Of a stretch of 64,000 nt of DNA, positions 36,878 through 48,900 are shown in pieces. Origin of the DNA: Myxococcales bacterium. GTDB lineage: Bacteria; Myxococcota_A; Polyangia; Haliangiales; Haliangiaceae. The notes beneath the pieces are model-generated. The model saw only the letters and a program-made list of their open reading frames with translations, was not told the DNA's origin and made no database searches. Both the position numbers and the translations under genes were made by a program. The DNA is taken from positions 1 to 64,000 of the forward strand of contig JADKKI010000005.1 in NCBI GenBank assembly GCA_016720595.1, given 5' to 3'. Numbering within the stretch: position 1 is the first letter of the stretch; every line of letters begins with the position of its first letter.

Positions 36878-39800
36878 GTGAAGCGCCATCGCTTGGTTCA
36901 TCGCGTCGTCGCGCTGGCGACGCTACTGCCGTTCGTCGTCACCTCGTGTGGTGGGCGCCCCAAGAGCGGGACCACCGGCCAGCCGTCGCCGCTCTCGGAC
37001 CAGGTCCTGGTGCAGTCCAAGGACCAGCCGCCCGGGCTCGACCTGCGCGTGTCCGAAGGCAAGCAGGGCGCTGCGGCGTTCGATCGCGCGAACCTCGCGC
37101 CGGCGAAGAAGCTGACCGAGGCCGAGGCGCAGGGGTTGCTGTCTCGGACCAAGCCGATCACGACGGATCCGGCAGACAAGCAGGCGTTCGCGCTGCGCGA
37201 GAAATCGCAGCCACCGCCGCGGACCGGGCAGACGGTCAAGGGCACGTTCCCGCCCCCCGCATCGTCGCTCCTGCCGCCCGCGGCGAGCGATGCCGGGAAG
37301 GACCTCACGGTGCTGCGCTACATGCCCGAGGGGCAGGTGCCGCTCGCGCCGGAGCTGTCGATCACGTTCAGCCAGCCGATGATCGCCGTCACCTCGCAGG
37401 ACGATGCGGCGGCCAGCGTGCCGGCCACGTTGACCCCGACGCCCAAGGGACGCTGGCGGTGGATCGGCACGCGCACGCTGCTGTTCGATCCCGAGGTGCG
37501 GTTCCCGCAGGCGACCACCTATCAGGTCGCAGTTCCGGCCGGGACCCGGAGCGCGAACGGAGGCGTGCTGAAGGCCGGCACCAAGTTCACCTTCGAGACG
37601 CCGGCGCCGAAGCTGGTGTCGAGCTATCCGAGCGGGAACGCGCCGCAGCGGCTCGACGTGCCGATGTTCGTGGTGTTCGACCAGAAGGTCGACGCGCTCG
37701 CCGCGTTCAAGACGTTCGCGGTCACCGCCGATGGCAAGCCGGTGGCCATCGAGCTCCTCGATGCGGCGGCGATCGCGAAGGACAAGGAGCTGAAGCTGCT
37801 CGCCGAGGGAGCGACCAAGTCCGAGTGGGATGGCCGCTGGATCGCGTTCCGGCCGTCGCAGCCGCTGCCCAAGGATGCGCGGATCGAGGTCGCGATCGCC
37901 GCGGGGATGCCGTCCGCGGAGGGGCCCAATGTGACCAAGAGCGCGCAGCAGTACGCGTTCCGGACGTATCCGCCGCTGAAGGTCGACGAGGCGGAGTGTG
38001 GCTGGGGTGGCGAGTGCCGCCCCGGCATGCCGTTCCGCATCGAGTTCAACAACCCCCTCGACGCCGACAAGTTCGACGAGGTGCAGCTCACGGTGACGCC
38101 GCCGATCAGCGGCGCGAAGATCGTCCAGAGCGGCCAGCAGATCGTGGTGACGGGCCTGACCCGGGCGCGCACGACCTACAAGGTGATCGTCTCGGGCGGC
38201 CTGCTCGATGCGTTCGGGCAGACGCTCGGCAAGGACACGACCCTGACGTTCTCCGTCGGTGATGCGCAGCCGACGTTCTTCGGGCCGCAGGGCATGGTGG
38301 TGCTCGATCCGGCGGCGAAGCGACCCTCACTCGATTTCTTCACCACCAACTACGACCAGCTCAAGGTCCGCCTCTACCAGGTCACGCCGCTCGACTACGA
38401 CGCGTTCGGCAACTACCTGCGCAACCAGTGGAACAAGGACAAGCCGCCCCGGATGCCGGGCAAGGTCGTGTTCGACCAGCTGGTGAAGACGGGGCTCGGG
38501 AAGAACGATCTGGTCGAGACGCACATCGATCTGCAGACCGCGCTGTCGAAGGCGAACCTCGGCCATGCGATCGCGATCGTCGAGCCCTCACCGTGGAAGG
38601 AGGACTGGGACCCGCCGCGGATGATCGCGTGGGTGCAGTCCACCCACCTCGCGATCGATGCGCACGTCGACGCGGGCAACCTGCTCGCGATGGCGACCGA
38701 CCTCGCCACGGGCAAGCCCGCCGCCAACGTCGCGGTGGAGATCCGCCCGTTCGGCATCAAGGCCACCACGGACGAGCAGGGGCTCGCCACGCTGCCGCTC
38801 GCCACGACGACCCCGAAGGGCGCGCACTACCTGATCGCGCGCAAGGGCGACGACGTCGCGTTCGTCTCCGACGACGGTGGGTACTGGAGCGAGAGCGGGA
38901 GCTGGGTCAAGCAGGCGCGGCCCACGCAGCTCGCCTGGTACGTGATCGACGATCGCAAGATGTACAAGCCGGGCGAGGAGGTCACGCTGAAGGGTTGGCT
39001 CCGCACGCTGGATCCCGGCAAGAACGGCGATCTCGGCGGCCTCACGGGCGCGGTGAGCACCGTGACGTACACGGTCACCGATGCCACCGGGAACAAGCTC
39101 GCGACGGGCTCTGCTGGCGTCAACGCGGTCGGCGGCTTCGACACGAAGTTCACGCTGCCCAAGACCCCGAACCTCGGCGACGCGTACATCCGGTTTGAAG
39201 CGCAGGGTCGGATGGGCGGCAGCTACACGCACGGCTTCGAGATCCAGGAGTTCCGCCGCCCCGAGTTCGAGGTCAGCGCGCAGGCGAGCCAGGGCCCGTT
39301 CCTGGTCGGTGGCAGCGGCGACGTCACCGTGACCGCGAAGTACTTCTCGGGTGGGCCGCTCCCGGGCGCACCCGCGAGCTGGTTCGTCACCGCGAGCCAG
39401 ACCAACTTCACGCCGCCGAACCGCGACGACTACAGCTTCGGCGCGTGGGAGCCGTGGTGGGGCTACCGCGGCTTCGAGGACGACGACGGCAACGGTGGCT
39501 ACAAGCCGCCGAAGACCTGGAACCTCGAGGGCAAGACCGATGCGACCGGCGCGCACACGATGCACCTCGACTTCCTGTCGCTCAACCCGGCGTTGCCGAT
39601 GAGCGTCACAGCGAATGCGACGGTGACCGACGTCAACCGCCAGGCCTGGACCTCCTCGGCCGCGCTGATCGTGCATCCGTCGTCGCTGTACGTCGGGCTC
39701 AAGACCAAGAAGTCGTTCGTCGACAAGGGCACCCCATTCGATGTCGACGTGATCGGCGTCGATCTCGATGGCAAGGCTGCGGTCGGCGCGAACATCGAGC

Positions 39801-42800
39801 TCAAGGCCGTGCGGCAGGACTGGGAGTACAAGAAGGGCAAGTACCAGGTGGTCGAGAAGGACCCGCAGACCTGCTCGGTGGTCGCCGCGGCGGGGCCACA
39901 GCCGTGCCGATTCCAGACCAAAGAAGGCGGGAGCTACCAGATCACCGCGGTGATCGCGGATGCGAAGGGCCGTCCGAACACCACCAAGCTGACGTTCTGG
40001 GTCAGCGGCGGAGACCAGCCACCCGCGCGTGAGGTCAAGCAGGAGCGGGTCAACCTGATCCCCGACAAGAAGGAGTACGCGGCGGGCGACACCGCCGAGC
40101 TGCTGGTCCAGGCGCCGTTCTCTCCGGCCGAGGCGCTGGTCACGTGGCGCCGCTCGGGCATCGTCAAGGTCGAGCGGATCACGCTGACCGGCCCGACGAC
40201 GACGATCAAGGTCCCGATCGTCGATGCCATGGTGCCGAACCTCTATGTCCAGGTCGATCTCGTCGGCGCCTCCGTGCGCACCGACGACAAGGGCGATCCG
40301 GATCCGAACCTGCCGAAGCGGCCGGCGTATGCGGTGGGCGCGATCAACCTCCCGATCCCGCCGAAGCAACGCACGCTCCAGGTCGAGGTGGCGCCGAACG
40401 CGCCGAAGGTCGCGCCGGGTGAGGCCGCGCGGCTGTCGATCCTCGTCAAGGATGCGCAGGGCCGCCCCGTCGCCAACAGCGAGACGGCGGTGATCGTTGT
40501 CGACGAAGCGATCCTCGCGCTCACCGGGTACAAGTTCCCCAACCCGGTGGACGTGTTCTACGGCCAGCGCAGCACCGACACGCGCGATCACTACCTCCGC
40601 GCGAACGTGAAGCTCGCGCGGCCCGACGCCGGGAACCTGGCGCAGGGCAACCTCGGCACGCGGGGGAGGTTCGCCGCGACGAGCCCTGAATCGCCGGCCC
40701 CGATGGAGGCCTCCGGCGCGATGCCTCCTCCGCCGCCACCTCCGGCGCCTCCCAAGATGAGCAAGAAGAGCGAGGAGCAGGAGGTAGACAACGATCACGA
40801 CGGCGTCCTCGATTCGCCCGACGCGAATCCGGCGATCGCGATCCGCTCGAACTTCAACCCGCTCGCGGCGTTCTCGCCGGTGGTCAAGACCGATGCAGCG
40901 GGCCGCGCGACCGTGGACATCAAGATCCCCGACAACCTCACTCGCTACCGGATCGTCGCGATCTCCACCGCGGGCGACAAGCAGTTCGGCAAGGGCGAGA
41001 GCGCGCTCACGGCGCGGCTGCCGCTGATGGTGCGGCCGAGTCCGCCGCGGTTCTTGAACTTCGGAGACACGTTCAAGCTGCCCGTGGTCGTGCAGAACCA
41101 GACGGATGCGCCGATGACCGTGAAGCTCGCGGTGCGTGCGAGCAACGCCGCGATCACCGATGGTGCGGGGCGCGAGGTCACCGTGCCGCCGAACGATCGC
41201 GTGGAGGTGCAGTTCCCGGCCGCGGCGCAGCTCGCGGGCACGGCGCGGTTCCAGATCGTGGGCTCGTCGGGGAGCGTCTCGGATGCCTCCGAGCTGGCGC
41301 TGCCGGTGTGGACCCCGGCGACCACCGAGGGGTTCGCGACCTACGGTGTGATCGACGATGGCGCCATCCGACAGCCGGTCGCGCTGCCGGGCAAGGTCGT
41401 CACGCAGTTCGGTGGCCTCGAGGTCACCACCGCGTCGACCAACCTCCAGGCGCTGACCGATGCGCTGCTCTACCTGGTGAAGTACCCGTACGAGTGCGCC
41501 GAGCAGCGCGCATCGCGGATCCTCGGGATCGCGGCGCTGCGCGATGTGCTGGTCTCGTTCAAGACCAAGGACATGCCGTCACCCGCGGCGCTCGCGGCGA
41601 GCATCGCCACGGACATCGAGCGGCTGTCGCAGATGCAGAACTACGACGGTGGCTTCGCGTACTGGGAGCGCGGCCGGCCGAGCGAGCCGTACCTCTCGGT
41701 GTACGTCTCGAACGCGCTCGTCCACGCGAAGGACAAGGGCTACGTGGTGCCCAAGGAGATCCTCGATCGCGCCAAGATCTACCTGAAGGACATCGAGAAG
41801 CACTACCCCTGGTACTACTCTCAGGAGGTCCGCTGGGCGATCTCGGCGTACGCGCTGTACACGCGCAAGCAGCTTGGTGATCTCGATCTCGCGAAGGGCC
41901 AAAAGCTGTACGCGGAGTACGGTGGCACCGCGAACGCGAAGGTCGGGATGGAGACCCACGGCTGGATGCTCGGGCTGTTCGCCGCGAACAAGGCCGTGGA
42001 GAAGGAGCGCAAGGAGCTCGTGCGCCACGCGATGAACAAGGTCAGCGAGACGGCGGGCGCCGCGAACTTCGTGACCTCGTATGGCGACGGCAACTACCTG
42101 CTGCTGTCGAGCGATCGCCGCGTCGATGGCGTGATGCTCGAGTCGCTGATCCAGGAGCAGCCGGGGCTCGATCTGATCCCGAAGGTCGTGACGGGGCTAC
42201 TCGCACACCGCAAGGCGGGGCGGTGGCTCAACACGCAGGAGAACACGTTCGCGCTGCTCGCCCTCGACAGGTACTTCCAGACCTACGAGAAGACCACGCC
42301 GGACTTCGTGGCCCGCGTGTGGCTCGGTAACGACTACGCGGGCGACCTCGCGTTCAAGGGCCGCACCACGGACTACTTCCAGATCAACATCCCGATGAAG
42401 GATGTGGCGAGCCACGATCAGCAGCCGCTGACGATCCAGAAGGATGGCAAGGGCAGGCTGTACTACCGGATCGGCATGACCTACGCACCGGCCTCGCTCC
42501 AGCTCGCGGCCGCCGACTACGGCTTCGTCGTCGAGCGGAAGTACGAGGGTGCGGATGATCCCAAGGACGTCACGCGCGATGCGCAGGGCGTGTGGCACAT
42601 CAAGGCGGGCTCGCGGGTGCGGGTCAAGCTGACGATGGTCAACGAGAACCGCCGCTATCACGTGGCGCTGGTGGATCCGCTACCGGCGGGGCTCGAAGCG
42701 ATGAACCCCGCGCTCGCCGTGACCGGCCCGATCCCGCAGGATCCGAAGGAGCAGAAGGCCCGCGGTGCGTACTGGTGGTGGTACGGCCCCTGGTACGACC

Positions 42801-42988
42801 ACCAGAACCTGCGGGACGAGCGCACCGAGGCGTTCTCGCCGCTGCTCTGGGAAGGCGTGCACAGCTACGACTACGTCGCGCGTGCGACGACGCCGGGGAA
42901 CTTCGTGGTTCCACCGACCAAGGCCGAGGAGATGTACATGCCCGAGACGTTCGGGCGTGCGGCGAGCGATCGCGTCATCGTCGAGTAA
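36878..42988 (+). CDS. Alpha-2-macroglobulin-family lipoprotein 1
   Basis: A 2036-residue lipoprotein of the bacterial alpha-2-macroglobulin (A2M) family. The lipobox ends at Cys24 (VVTSC). Macroglobulin (MG) domains fill most of the protein. The thioester motif is CAEQ with Cys1540 in YECAEQR, so this is a thioester-bearing protease trap. The bait-like region (about 1270-1315) is low-complexity, with a Pro-run and an acidic patch. Such proteins act in the periplasm or on the surface as protease inhibitors. The usual penicillin-binding partner pbpC is not here. A GTG at 36878 matches the start of paralog 2. The second copy begins 10 bases after its stop. Confidence 0.96.
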   Translation: MKRHRLVHRVVALATLLPFVVTSCGGRPKSGTTGQPSPLSDQVLVQSKDQPPGLDLRVSEGKQGAAAFDRANLAPAKKLTEAEAQGLLSRTKPITTDPADKQAFALREKSQPPPRTGQTVKGTFPPPASSLLPPAASDAGKDLTVLRYMPEGQVPLAPELSITFSQPMIAVTSQDDAAASVPATLTPTPKGRWRWIGTRTLLFDPEVRFPQATTYQVAVPAGTRSANGGVLKAGTKFTFETPAPKLVSSYPSGNAPQRLDVPMFVVFDQKVDALAAFKTFAVTADGKPVAIELLDAAAIAKDKELKLLAEGATKSEWDGRWIAFRPSQPLPKDARIEVAIAAGMPSAEGPNVTKSAQQYAFRTYPPLKVDEAECGWGGECRPGMPFRIEFNNPLDADKFDEVQLTVTPPISGAKIVQSGQQIVVTGLTRARTTYKVIVSGGLLDAFGQTLGKDTTLTFSVGDAQPTFFGPQGMVVLDPAAKRPSLDFFTTNYDQLKVRLYQVTPLDYDAFGNYLRNQWNKDKPPRMPGKVVFDQLVKTGLGKNDLVETHIDLQTALSKANLGHAIAIVEPSPWKEDWDPPRMIAWVQSTHLAIDAHVDAGNLLAMATDLATGKPAANVAVEIRPFGIKATTDEQGLATLPLATTTPKGAHYLIARKGDDVAFVSDDGGYWSESGSWVKQARPTQLAWYVIDDRKMYKPGEEVTLKGWLRTLDPGKNGDLGGLTGAVSTVTYTVTDATGNKLATGSAGVNAVGGFDTKFTLPKTPNLGDAYIRFEAQGRMGGSYTHGFEIQEFRRPEFEVSAQASQGPFLVGGSGDVTVTAKYFSGGPLPGAPASWFVTASQTNFTPPNRDDYSFGAWEPWWGYRGFEDDDGNGGYKPPKTWNLEGKTDATGAHTMHLDFLSLNPALPMSVTANATVTDVNRQAWTSSAALIVHPSSLYVGLKTKKSFVDKGTPFDVDVIGVDLDGKAAVGANIELKAVRQDWEYKKGKYQVVEKDPQTCSVVAAAGPQPCRFQTKEGGSYQITAVIADAKGRPNTTKLTFWVSGGDQPPAREVKQERVNLIPDKKEYAAGDTAELLVQAPFSPAEALVTWRRSGIVKVERITLTGPTTTIKVPIVDAMVPNLYVQVDLVGASVRTDDKGDPDPNLPKRPAYAVGAINLPIPPKQRTLQVEVAPNAPKVAPGEAARLSILVKDAQGRPVANSETAVIVVDEAILALTGYKFPNPVDVFYGQRSTDTRDHYLRANVKLARPDAGNLAQGNLGTRGRFAATSPESPAPMEASGAMPPPPPPPAPPKMSKKSEEQEVDNDHDGVLDSPDANPAIAIRSNFNPLAAFSPVVKTDAAGRATVDIKIPDNLTRYRIVAISTAGDKQFGKGESALTARLPLMVRPSPPRFLNFGDTFKLPVVVQNQTDAPMTVKLAVRASNAAITDGAGREVTVPPNDRVEVQFPAAAQLAGTARFQIVGSSGSVSDASELALPVWTPATTEGFATYGVIDDGAIRQPVALPGKVVTQFGGLEVTTASTNLQALTDALLYLVKYPYECAEQRASRILGIAALRDVLVSFKTKDMPSPAALAASIATDIERLSQMQNYDGGFAYWERGRPSEPYLSVYVSNALVHAKDKGYVVPKEILDRAKIYLKDIEKHYPWYYSQEVRWAISAYALYTRKQLGDLDLAKGQKLYAEYGGTANAKVGMETHGWMLGLFAANKAVEKERKELVRHAMNKVSETAGAANFVTSYGDGNYLLLSSDRRVDGVMLESLIQEQPGLDLIPKVVTGLLAHRKAGRWLNTQENTFALLALDRYFQTYEKTTPDFVARVWLGNDYAGDLAFKGRTTDYFQINIPMKDVASHDQQPLTIQKDGKGRLYYRIGMTYAPASLQLAAADYGFVVERKYEGADDPKDVTRDAQGVWHIKAGSRVRVKLTMVNENRRYHVALVDPLPAGLEAMNPALAVTGPIPQDPKEQKARGAYWWWYGPWYDHQNLRDERTEAFSPLLWEGVHSYDYVARATTPGNFVVPPTKAEEMYMPETFGRAASDRVIVE

Positions 42989-42992
42989 GGAG
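42987..42992 (+). promoter_or_regulatory. Ribosome site of A2M 2 overlapping the A2M 1 stop
   Basis: AAGGAG overlaps the TAA stop (42986-42988) and stands six bases before the GTG at 42999. It fixes the second A2M start and implies co-translation. Confidence 0.8.
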
Positions 42993-42998
42993 ACCACC

Positions 42999-45900
42999 GT
43001 GAAGTCACGATCGATTCTGACCCGGAGCATCGCGCTGGCGACGCTCGTCCCGTTTGTCCTCACCGCATGCGGCAGCCGCGGCGCCAAACAAGGCAGTGGA
43101 GAGGGGAGTGGCGATGGTGCCGGGAGTGCCGCGGCCAACGTCCCGATCAAGGTGGTGCCGTTGTCCGACGCGCCGCCGGGGCTCGACCTCCGGGTCTCCA
43201 ATGGCAAGCAGGGGCCGCCGGCCTTCGATCGCGCGAAGCTCGCGCCGGCCACGAAGCTCACCGAGCCAGATGCGCAGGCACTGCTGTCCCGCGCGAAGCC
43301 GCTCGCGGCGGATCCCGTGGACAAGCAGGCGTTCGCGCTGCGTGCGAAGTCGCAACCGCCGCCGCGGACCGGCCAGACGATCACGGGCACGTTCCCGCCG
43401 CCGGCATCTTCGCTGCTGCCGCCCGCGAGCAACGATGCGGGCAAGGACCTGCAGGTGCTCCGCTGGATGCCCGAGGGCGCCGTGCCGCTCGCGCCCGAGC
43501 TCTCGGTCACGTTCAGCCAGCCGATGGTCGCCGTCACCTCGCAGGGCGATGCGGCGGGGACCACGCCGGTGAAGTTGACCCCGCAACCGAAGGGCGCGTG
43601 GCGCTGGATCGGCACGCGAACGATCCTGTTCGATCCGGAGATCCGGTTCCCGCAGGCCACGACCTATCAGATCGAGATCCCGGCGGGTGCCAAGAGTGCG
43701 AACGGCGGCGTGCTCAAGGGCACGAAGAAGTTCTCGTTCGAGACGCCCACGGCGACGGTGGTCTCCGAGTATCCCTCGACCGGGCCGACCAAGCTCGACG
43801 TGCCGATGTTCCTGCTGTTCGATCAGAAGATCGATCCGGCCAAGGTCCTCGCGAAGGTCCGGGTCTCGGCGGGCGCGCAGGTGTTTCCGCTGAAGCTGCT
43901 CGATGCGGCCGAGATCGAGAAGGACAAGACGATCAAGAGCTACGTCGATGCCGCGAAGCAGAACGACCAGGACGGTCGCTGGCTCGCGTTCCGCTCGACG
44001 ACCAAGTTCGCACCGGCCACCGCGATCTCGCTCGACGTGCTCGCGGGCACGCCCTCGGCCGAGGGGCCGAACCTGACCAAGGGCGTGCAGAGCTATGCGT
44101 TCTCGACGTATCCCCCACTGTTGATCGACGAGGCCACCTGCGGCTGGGGCAGCGAGTGCCACCCCGGCATGCCGTTCGTGATCCGGTTCAACAACCCCCT
44201 CGACGCGGATGCATTCGACGAGAGCCAGCTCACGGTGACGCCCGCGATCCCGGGCGTCCACATCGTCCAGTCGGGCACGCAGGTGGTGATCCAGGGGATG
44301 ACCGCGGCGCGCACGATGTACAAGGTCGAGGTCGCCGGCAAGGTGCGCGACGAGTTCGGGCAGACCCTCGGCAAGGCCGAGACGCGGACGTTCAAGGTCG
44401 GCGACGCACAGCCGACGTTCTTCGGCCCCGACGGGCTCGTGGTGCTCGATCCGGCGGCGAAGCAGCCCACGCTCGATTTCTTCAGCGTCAACTACGAGCA
44501 GCTCAAGGTCCGGCTCTATCAGGTGACCCCCGCCGACTTCGACGCCTACCAGCTGTACATGCGCAACCGGTGGAATCACGACAAGCCGCCACGCATGCCG
44601 GGCCGCCTCGTGTTCGACAAGCTGGTGAAGACGACGATCGGCAAGAACGATCTGGTCGAGACCCACGTCGATCTCTCCCCGGCGCTCAAGAACGGGCTCG
44701 GTCACGTGATCGCCCTCGTCGAGCCGCACCCGTGGAAGGAGAGCTACGAGCCGCCCGCGATGATCAGCTGGGTCCAGGCGACCAAGCTCGGGATCGATGC
44801 GTCCGTGGATGGTTCGGACCTCCATGCGTTCGCGACCGAGCTCGCCACCGGCAAGCCGAAGCGCGGCGTGGCGCTCGAGCTCGTGCCGTTCGGGCTCAAG
44901 GCCTCGAGCGATGACCAGGGCACGGCGACGATCGCGCTCGGCGCGGGCGGCGCGAAGGGCTCGCACATGTTGCTCGCCTCCGAGGGCGACGATGTCGCGT
45001 TCGTGGCCGAATACGCCAACTGGTACAACGAATCCGGCAGCTGGGTGAAGCACGCGGCCGGCACGCAGATCGCCTGGTACGTGATCGACGACCGCAAGAT
45101 GTACAAGCCGAGCGAGGAGGTCACGCTCAAGGGTTGGCTGCGGACGATCGACTACGGCAAGGGCGGCGACGTCTCCGGGATCAAGGGCGCGGTGACCTCG
45201 GTGACGTACAAGGTCACCGATTCGCAGGGCAACCAGATCGGCACCGGCACGGCGGCGGTCAACAGCGTCGGCGGGTTCGACACCAAGTTCACGCTCCCCA
45301 AGACGCCGAACCTCGGCTACGCGACGGTCTCGTTCGAGACCCAGGGCACGACCAAGGCCTACTACGGGCACAACTTCCAGATCGAGGAGTTCCGCCGCCC
45401 CGAGTTCGAGGTCACGGCGCAGGCGAGCCAGGGCCCGTTCCTCGTCGGCGCGGGCGGCGACGTCACGGTCAACGCGAAGTACTACTCGGGCGGTCCGCTC
45501 GCGGGCGCTCCCGCTACCTGGTACGTCAGCGCGAGCCAGACCTCGTTCACGCCGCCGAACCGGGACGAGTACATCTTCGGCTCGTGGGAGCCGTGGTGGG
45601 GCTATCGCGAGATCGACTACGGCGACGAGGGTGGCGGCCGCTACGGTGGCGGGAGCTACAAGCCGCCGAAGACCTGGAGCCTCGAAGGCAAGACCGACGC
45701 CACGGGTGCGCACACGCTGCACTTCGATTTCCTGTCGGCGAACCCCGCGGTGCCGATGAGCGTCACGGCGAACGCCACGGTGACCGACGTCAATCGCCAG
45801 GCGTGGACCGCGTCGGCGGCGCTGATCGTCCACCCGTCGTCGTACTACGTCGGGCTCAAGACCAAGAAGTCGTTCGTCGAGAAGGGCACGCCGTTCGATC

Positions 45901-48900
45901 TCGACGTGATCGGTGTCGACCTCGACGGCAAGGCCGTGACCGGCGCGAAGATCGACGTCAAGGCCGTGCGCCTCGACTGGGAGTACAAGCAGGGCCGCTA
46001 CCGGACCAAGGAGGTCGATCCGCAGACCTGCGACATCAAGGCGTGCTCGTTCGCGACCAAGGAGGGCGGCAGCTATCAGGTGACCGCGACGATCGTCGAC
46101 CCGCAGGGCCGGCCGAACACCACCAAGCTGACGTTCTGGGTCACCGGTGGTGATCAGCCGCCGCAGCGCGAGGTGCAGCAGGAGCTCGTGCAGCTGATCC
46201 CCGACAAGAAGGAGTACTCGGCGGGCAACACGGCGGAGCTGCTCGTGCAGGCGCCGTTCTATCCGGCCGAGGGCATCGTCAGCTGGCGCCGCAGCGGCAT
46301 CGTCAAGACCGAGCGGATCACGATGACCGGACCGACGACGGTCCTCAAGGTCCCGATCACCGACGCGATGACGCCAAACCTGTACGTGCAGGTCGATCTC
46401 GTCGGCGCGGCGGCACGCATGGACGACAAGGGCATGCCAGATCCGGCGCTGCCGAAGCGGCCGGCCTATGCGGTGGGGACGATCGATCTCCCGGTGCCGC
46501 CCAAGCAGCGCACGCTCGCGGTCGTCGTCCAGCCGAACGCGGCGAAGCTCGGGCCGGGGGAGAAGGCGACACTGGCGATCGAGGTCCGCGATGCCGCGGG
46601 CAAGCCGGTGGCCGATGCGGAGACCGCGGTGATCGTCGTCGACGAGGCGATCCTCGCGCTCACCGGCTACCAGTTCCCGAACCCGGTGGACGTGTTCTAT
46701 GCGCAGCGCGGCGCCGACGTGCGCGATGTCTACTCGCGCGCGTACGTGAAGCTCGCGAAGCCCGATGCGAGCCGGCTGGCGCAGAACGGCGCACCGGGTG
46801 GTAGCGCGGCGATGGCGGATGCGACCACGGTCGCGGCGCCTTCTGCAGCGGCCCCGATGGCGAAGGAGGAGGCGGAGAAGAAGCCCGAGGCCACGCGGAG
46901 GGAGCGCTCGAAGAACAAGGCCGGAGAAGACCTGGAGCAAGGCGCTCAGGCCTCACAGGCGATCGCCGTGCGCTCGAACTTCAACCCGCTCGCGGCGTTC
47001 TCACCGGCCGTGCATACCGATGCCAGCGGCAAGGCCTCGGTCGAGATCAAGATGCCCGACAACCTGACGCGCTACCGCATCATCGCCGTGGCGACGGCCG
47101 GCGAGCGCCAGTTCGGCAAGGGCGAGAGCTCGGTGACGGCGCGGCTGCCGCTGATGGTGCGGCCGAGCCCGCCGCGGTTCCTGAACTTCGGCGATACGTT
47201 CGAGCTGCCCGTCGTCGTGCAGAACCAGACCGACGCGCCGATGACGGTCAAGCTCGCCGTGCGGACCACCAATGCGACGATCACCGACGGCGCCGGCCGC
47301 CAGGTCAGCGTGCCGGCCAACGATCGCATCGAGGTCCGGTTCCCGGCGGCCGCCGAGATGGCGGGCACCGCACGGTTCCAGATCGTCGGCTCCGCGGGCA
47401 CGGCGAACGATGCCGCCGAGATCGCGCTGCCCGTGTGGACCCCGGCGACCACCGAGGGCTTCGCGACGTATGGCGTGATCGATGACGGCGCCATGAAGCA
47501 GCCGATCGCGCTGCCCGGGAAGGTCGTCACGCAGTTCGGTGGCCTCGAGGTCACCACCGCGTCGACCAACCTCCAGGCGCTGACCGACGCGATGCTCTAC
47601 CTCGTCCACTATCCGTTCGAGTGCGCGGAGCAGCGCTCGTCGCGGATCCTCGCGATCGCGGCGCTGAAGGACGTGCTCGCAGCGTTCAAGACCAAGGACA
47701 TGCCGTCGGCGACCTCGATGCAGGCCAGCGTGCAGGCCGACATCGAGCACCTCTCGCAGATGCAGAACTACGATGGCGGCTTCGCGTACTGGGATCGCGG
47801 CCACCCGAGCGAGCCGTACCTCACGGTCTACGTGGCGAGTGCGCTCGGGCACGCGCGCGACAAGGGCTTCAGCGTCCCCGCGAACATCATCGAGCAGGCC
47901 AAGCAGTACCTGCGCGTGATCGAGACGCACTACCCCTGGTACTACGGCCCCGAGATCCGGCACACGATCTCGGCGTACGCGCTGTACACGCGCAAGCAGC
48001 TCGGCGATCTCGACGTGGCGAAGGGCCAGAAGCTGGTCTCCGAGGCCGGTGGCGTCGAGAAGCTCTCGATGGAGGCGAATGGCTGGCTGCTCGGGATGTT
48101 CGCCGGGCAGGCGTCCGCGAAGACTCAGCGCGACGCGATCGTGCGCCACGCGATGAACAAGGTCAGCGAGACGGCGGGCGCGGCGAACTTCACCACGGCG
48201 TACGGCGATGGGGCGTATCTGCTGCTCGCGAGCGATCGTCGCGTGGATGCGGTGATGCTCGAGTCGCTGATCCAGGAGCAGCCCGCGCTCGATCTGATCC
48301 CGAAGATCGTCACGGGGCTGCTCGCGCACCGGAAGGCGGGGCGGTGGCTGAACACGCAGGAGAACACGTTCGCGCTGCTCGCTCTCGACAAGTACTTCCA
48401 GACCTACGAGAAGACCACGCCGGACTTCGTGGCACGGGTGTGGCTCGGCAACGACTACGCAGGTGACCTCGCGTTCAAGGGCCGCACCACGGACTACTTC
48501 CAGATCAACATCCCGATGAAGGATGTGGCGAGCCACGATCAGCAGGCGCTGACGATCCAGAAGGATGGGGCGGGGCGGCTGTACTACCGGATCGGCATGA
48601 CCTATGCGCCGGCCTCGCTCCAGCTCGATCCCGCCGACTATGGCTTCGTCGTCGAGAGGAAGTACGAGGGCGCGGACGATCTCCAGGACGTCACCCGCGA
48701 CGCCAAGGGCGTGTGGCACATCAAGGCGGGCTCGCGCGTGCGGGTCAAGCTGACGATGATCAACGAGAACCGCCGCTATCACGTGGCGCTGGTGGATCCG
48801 CTGCCGGCGGGGCTCGAGGCGATGAACGCCGCGCTCGCCGTGACCGGCCCGATCCCCCAGGATCCGAACGAGCAGAAGTCCCGCGGTGCGTACTGGTGGT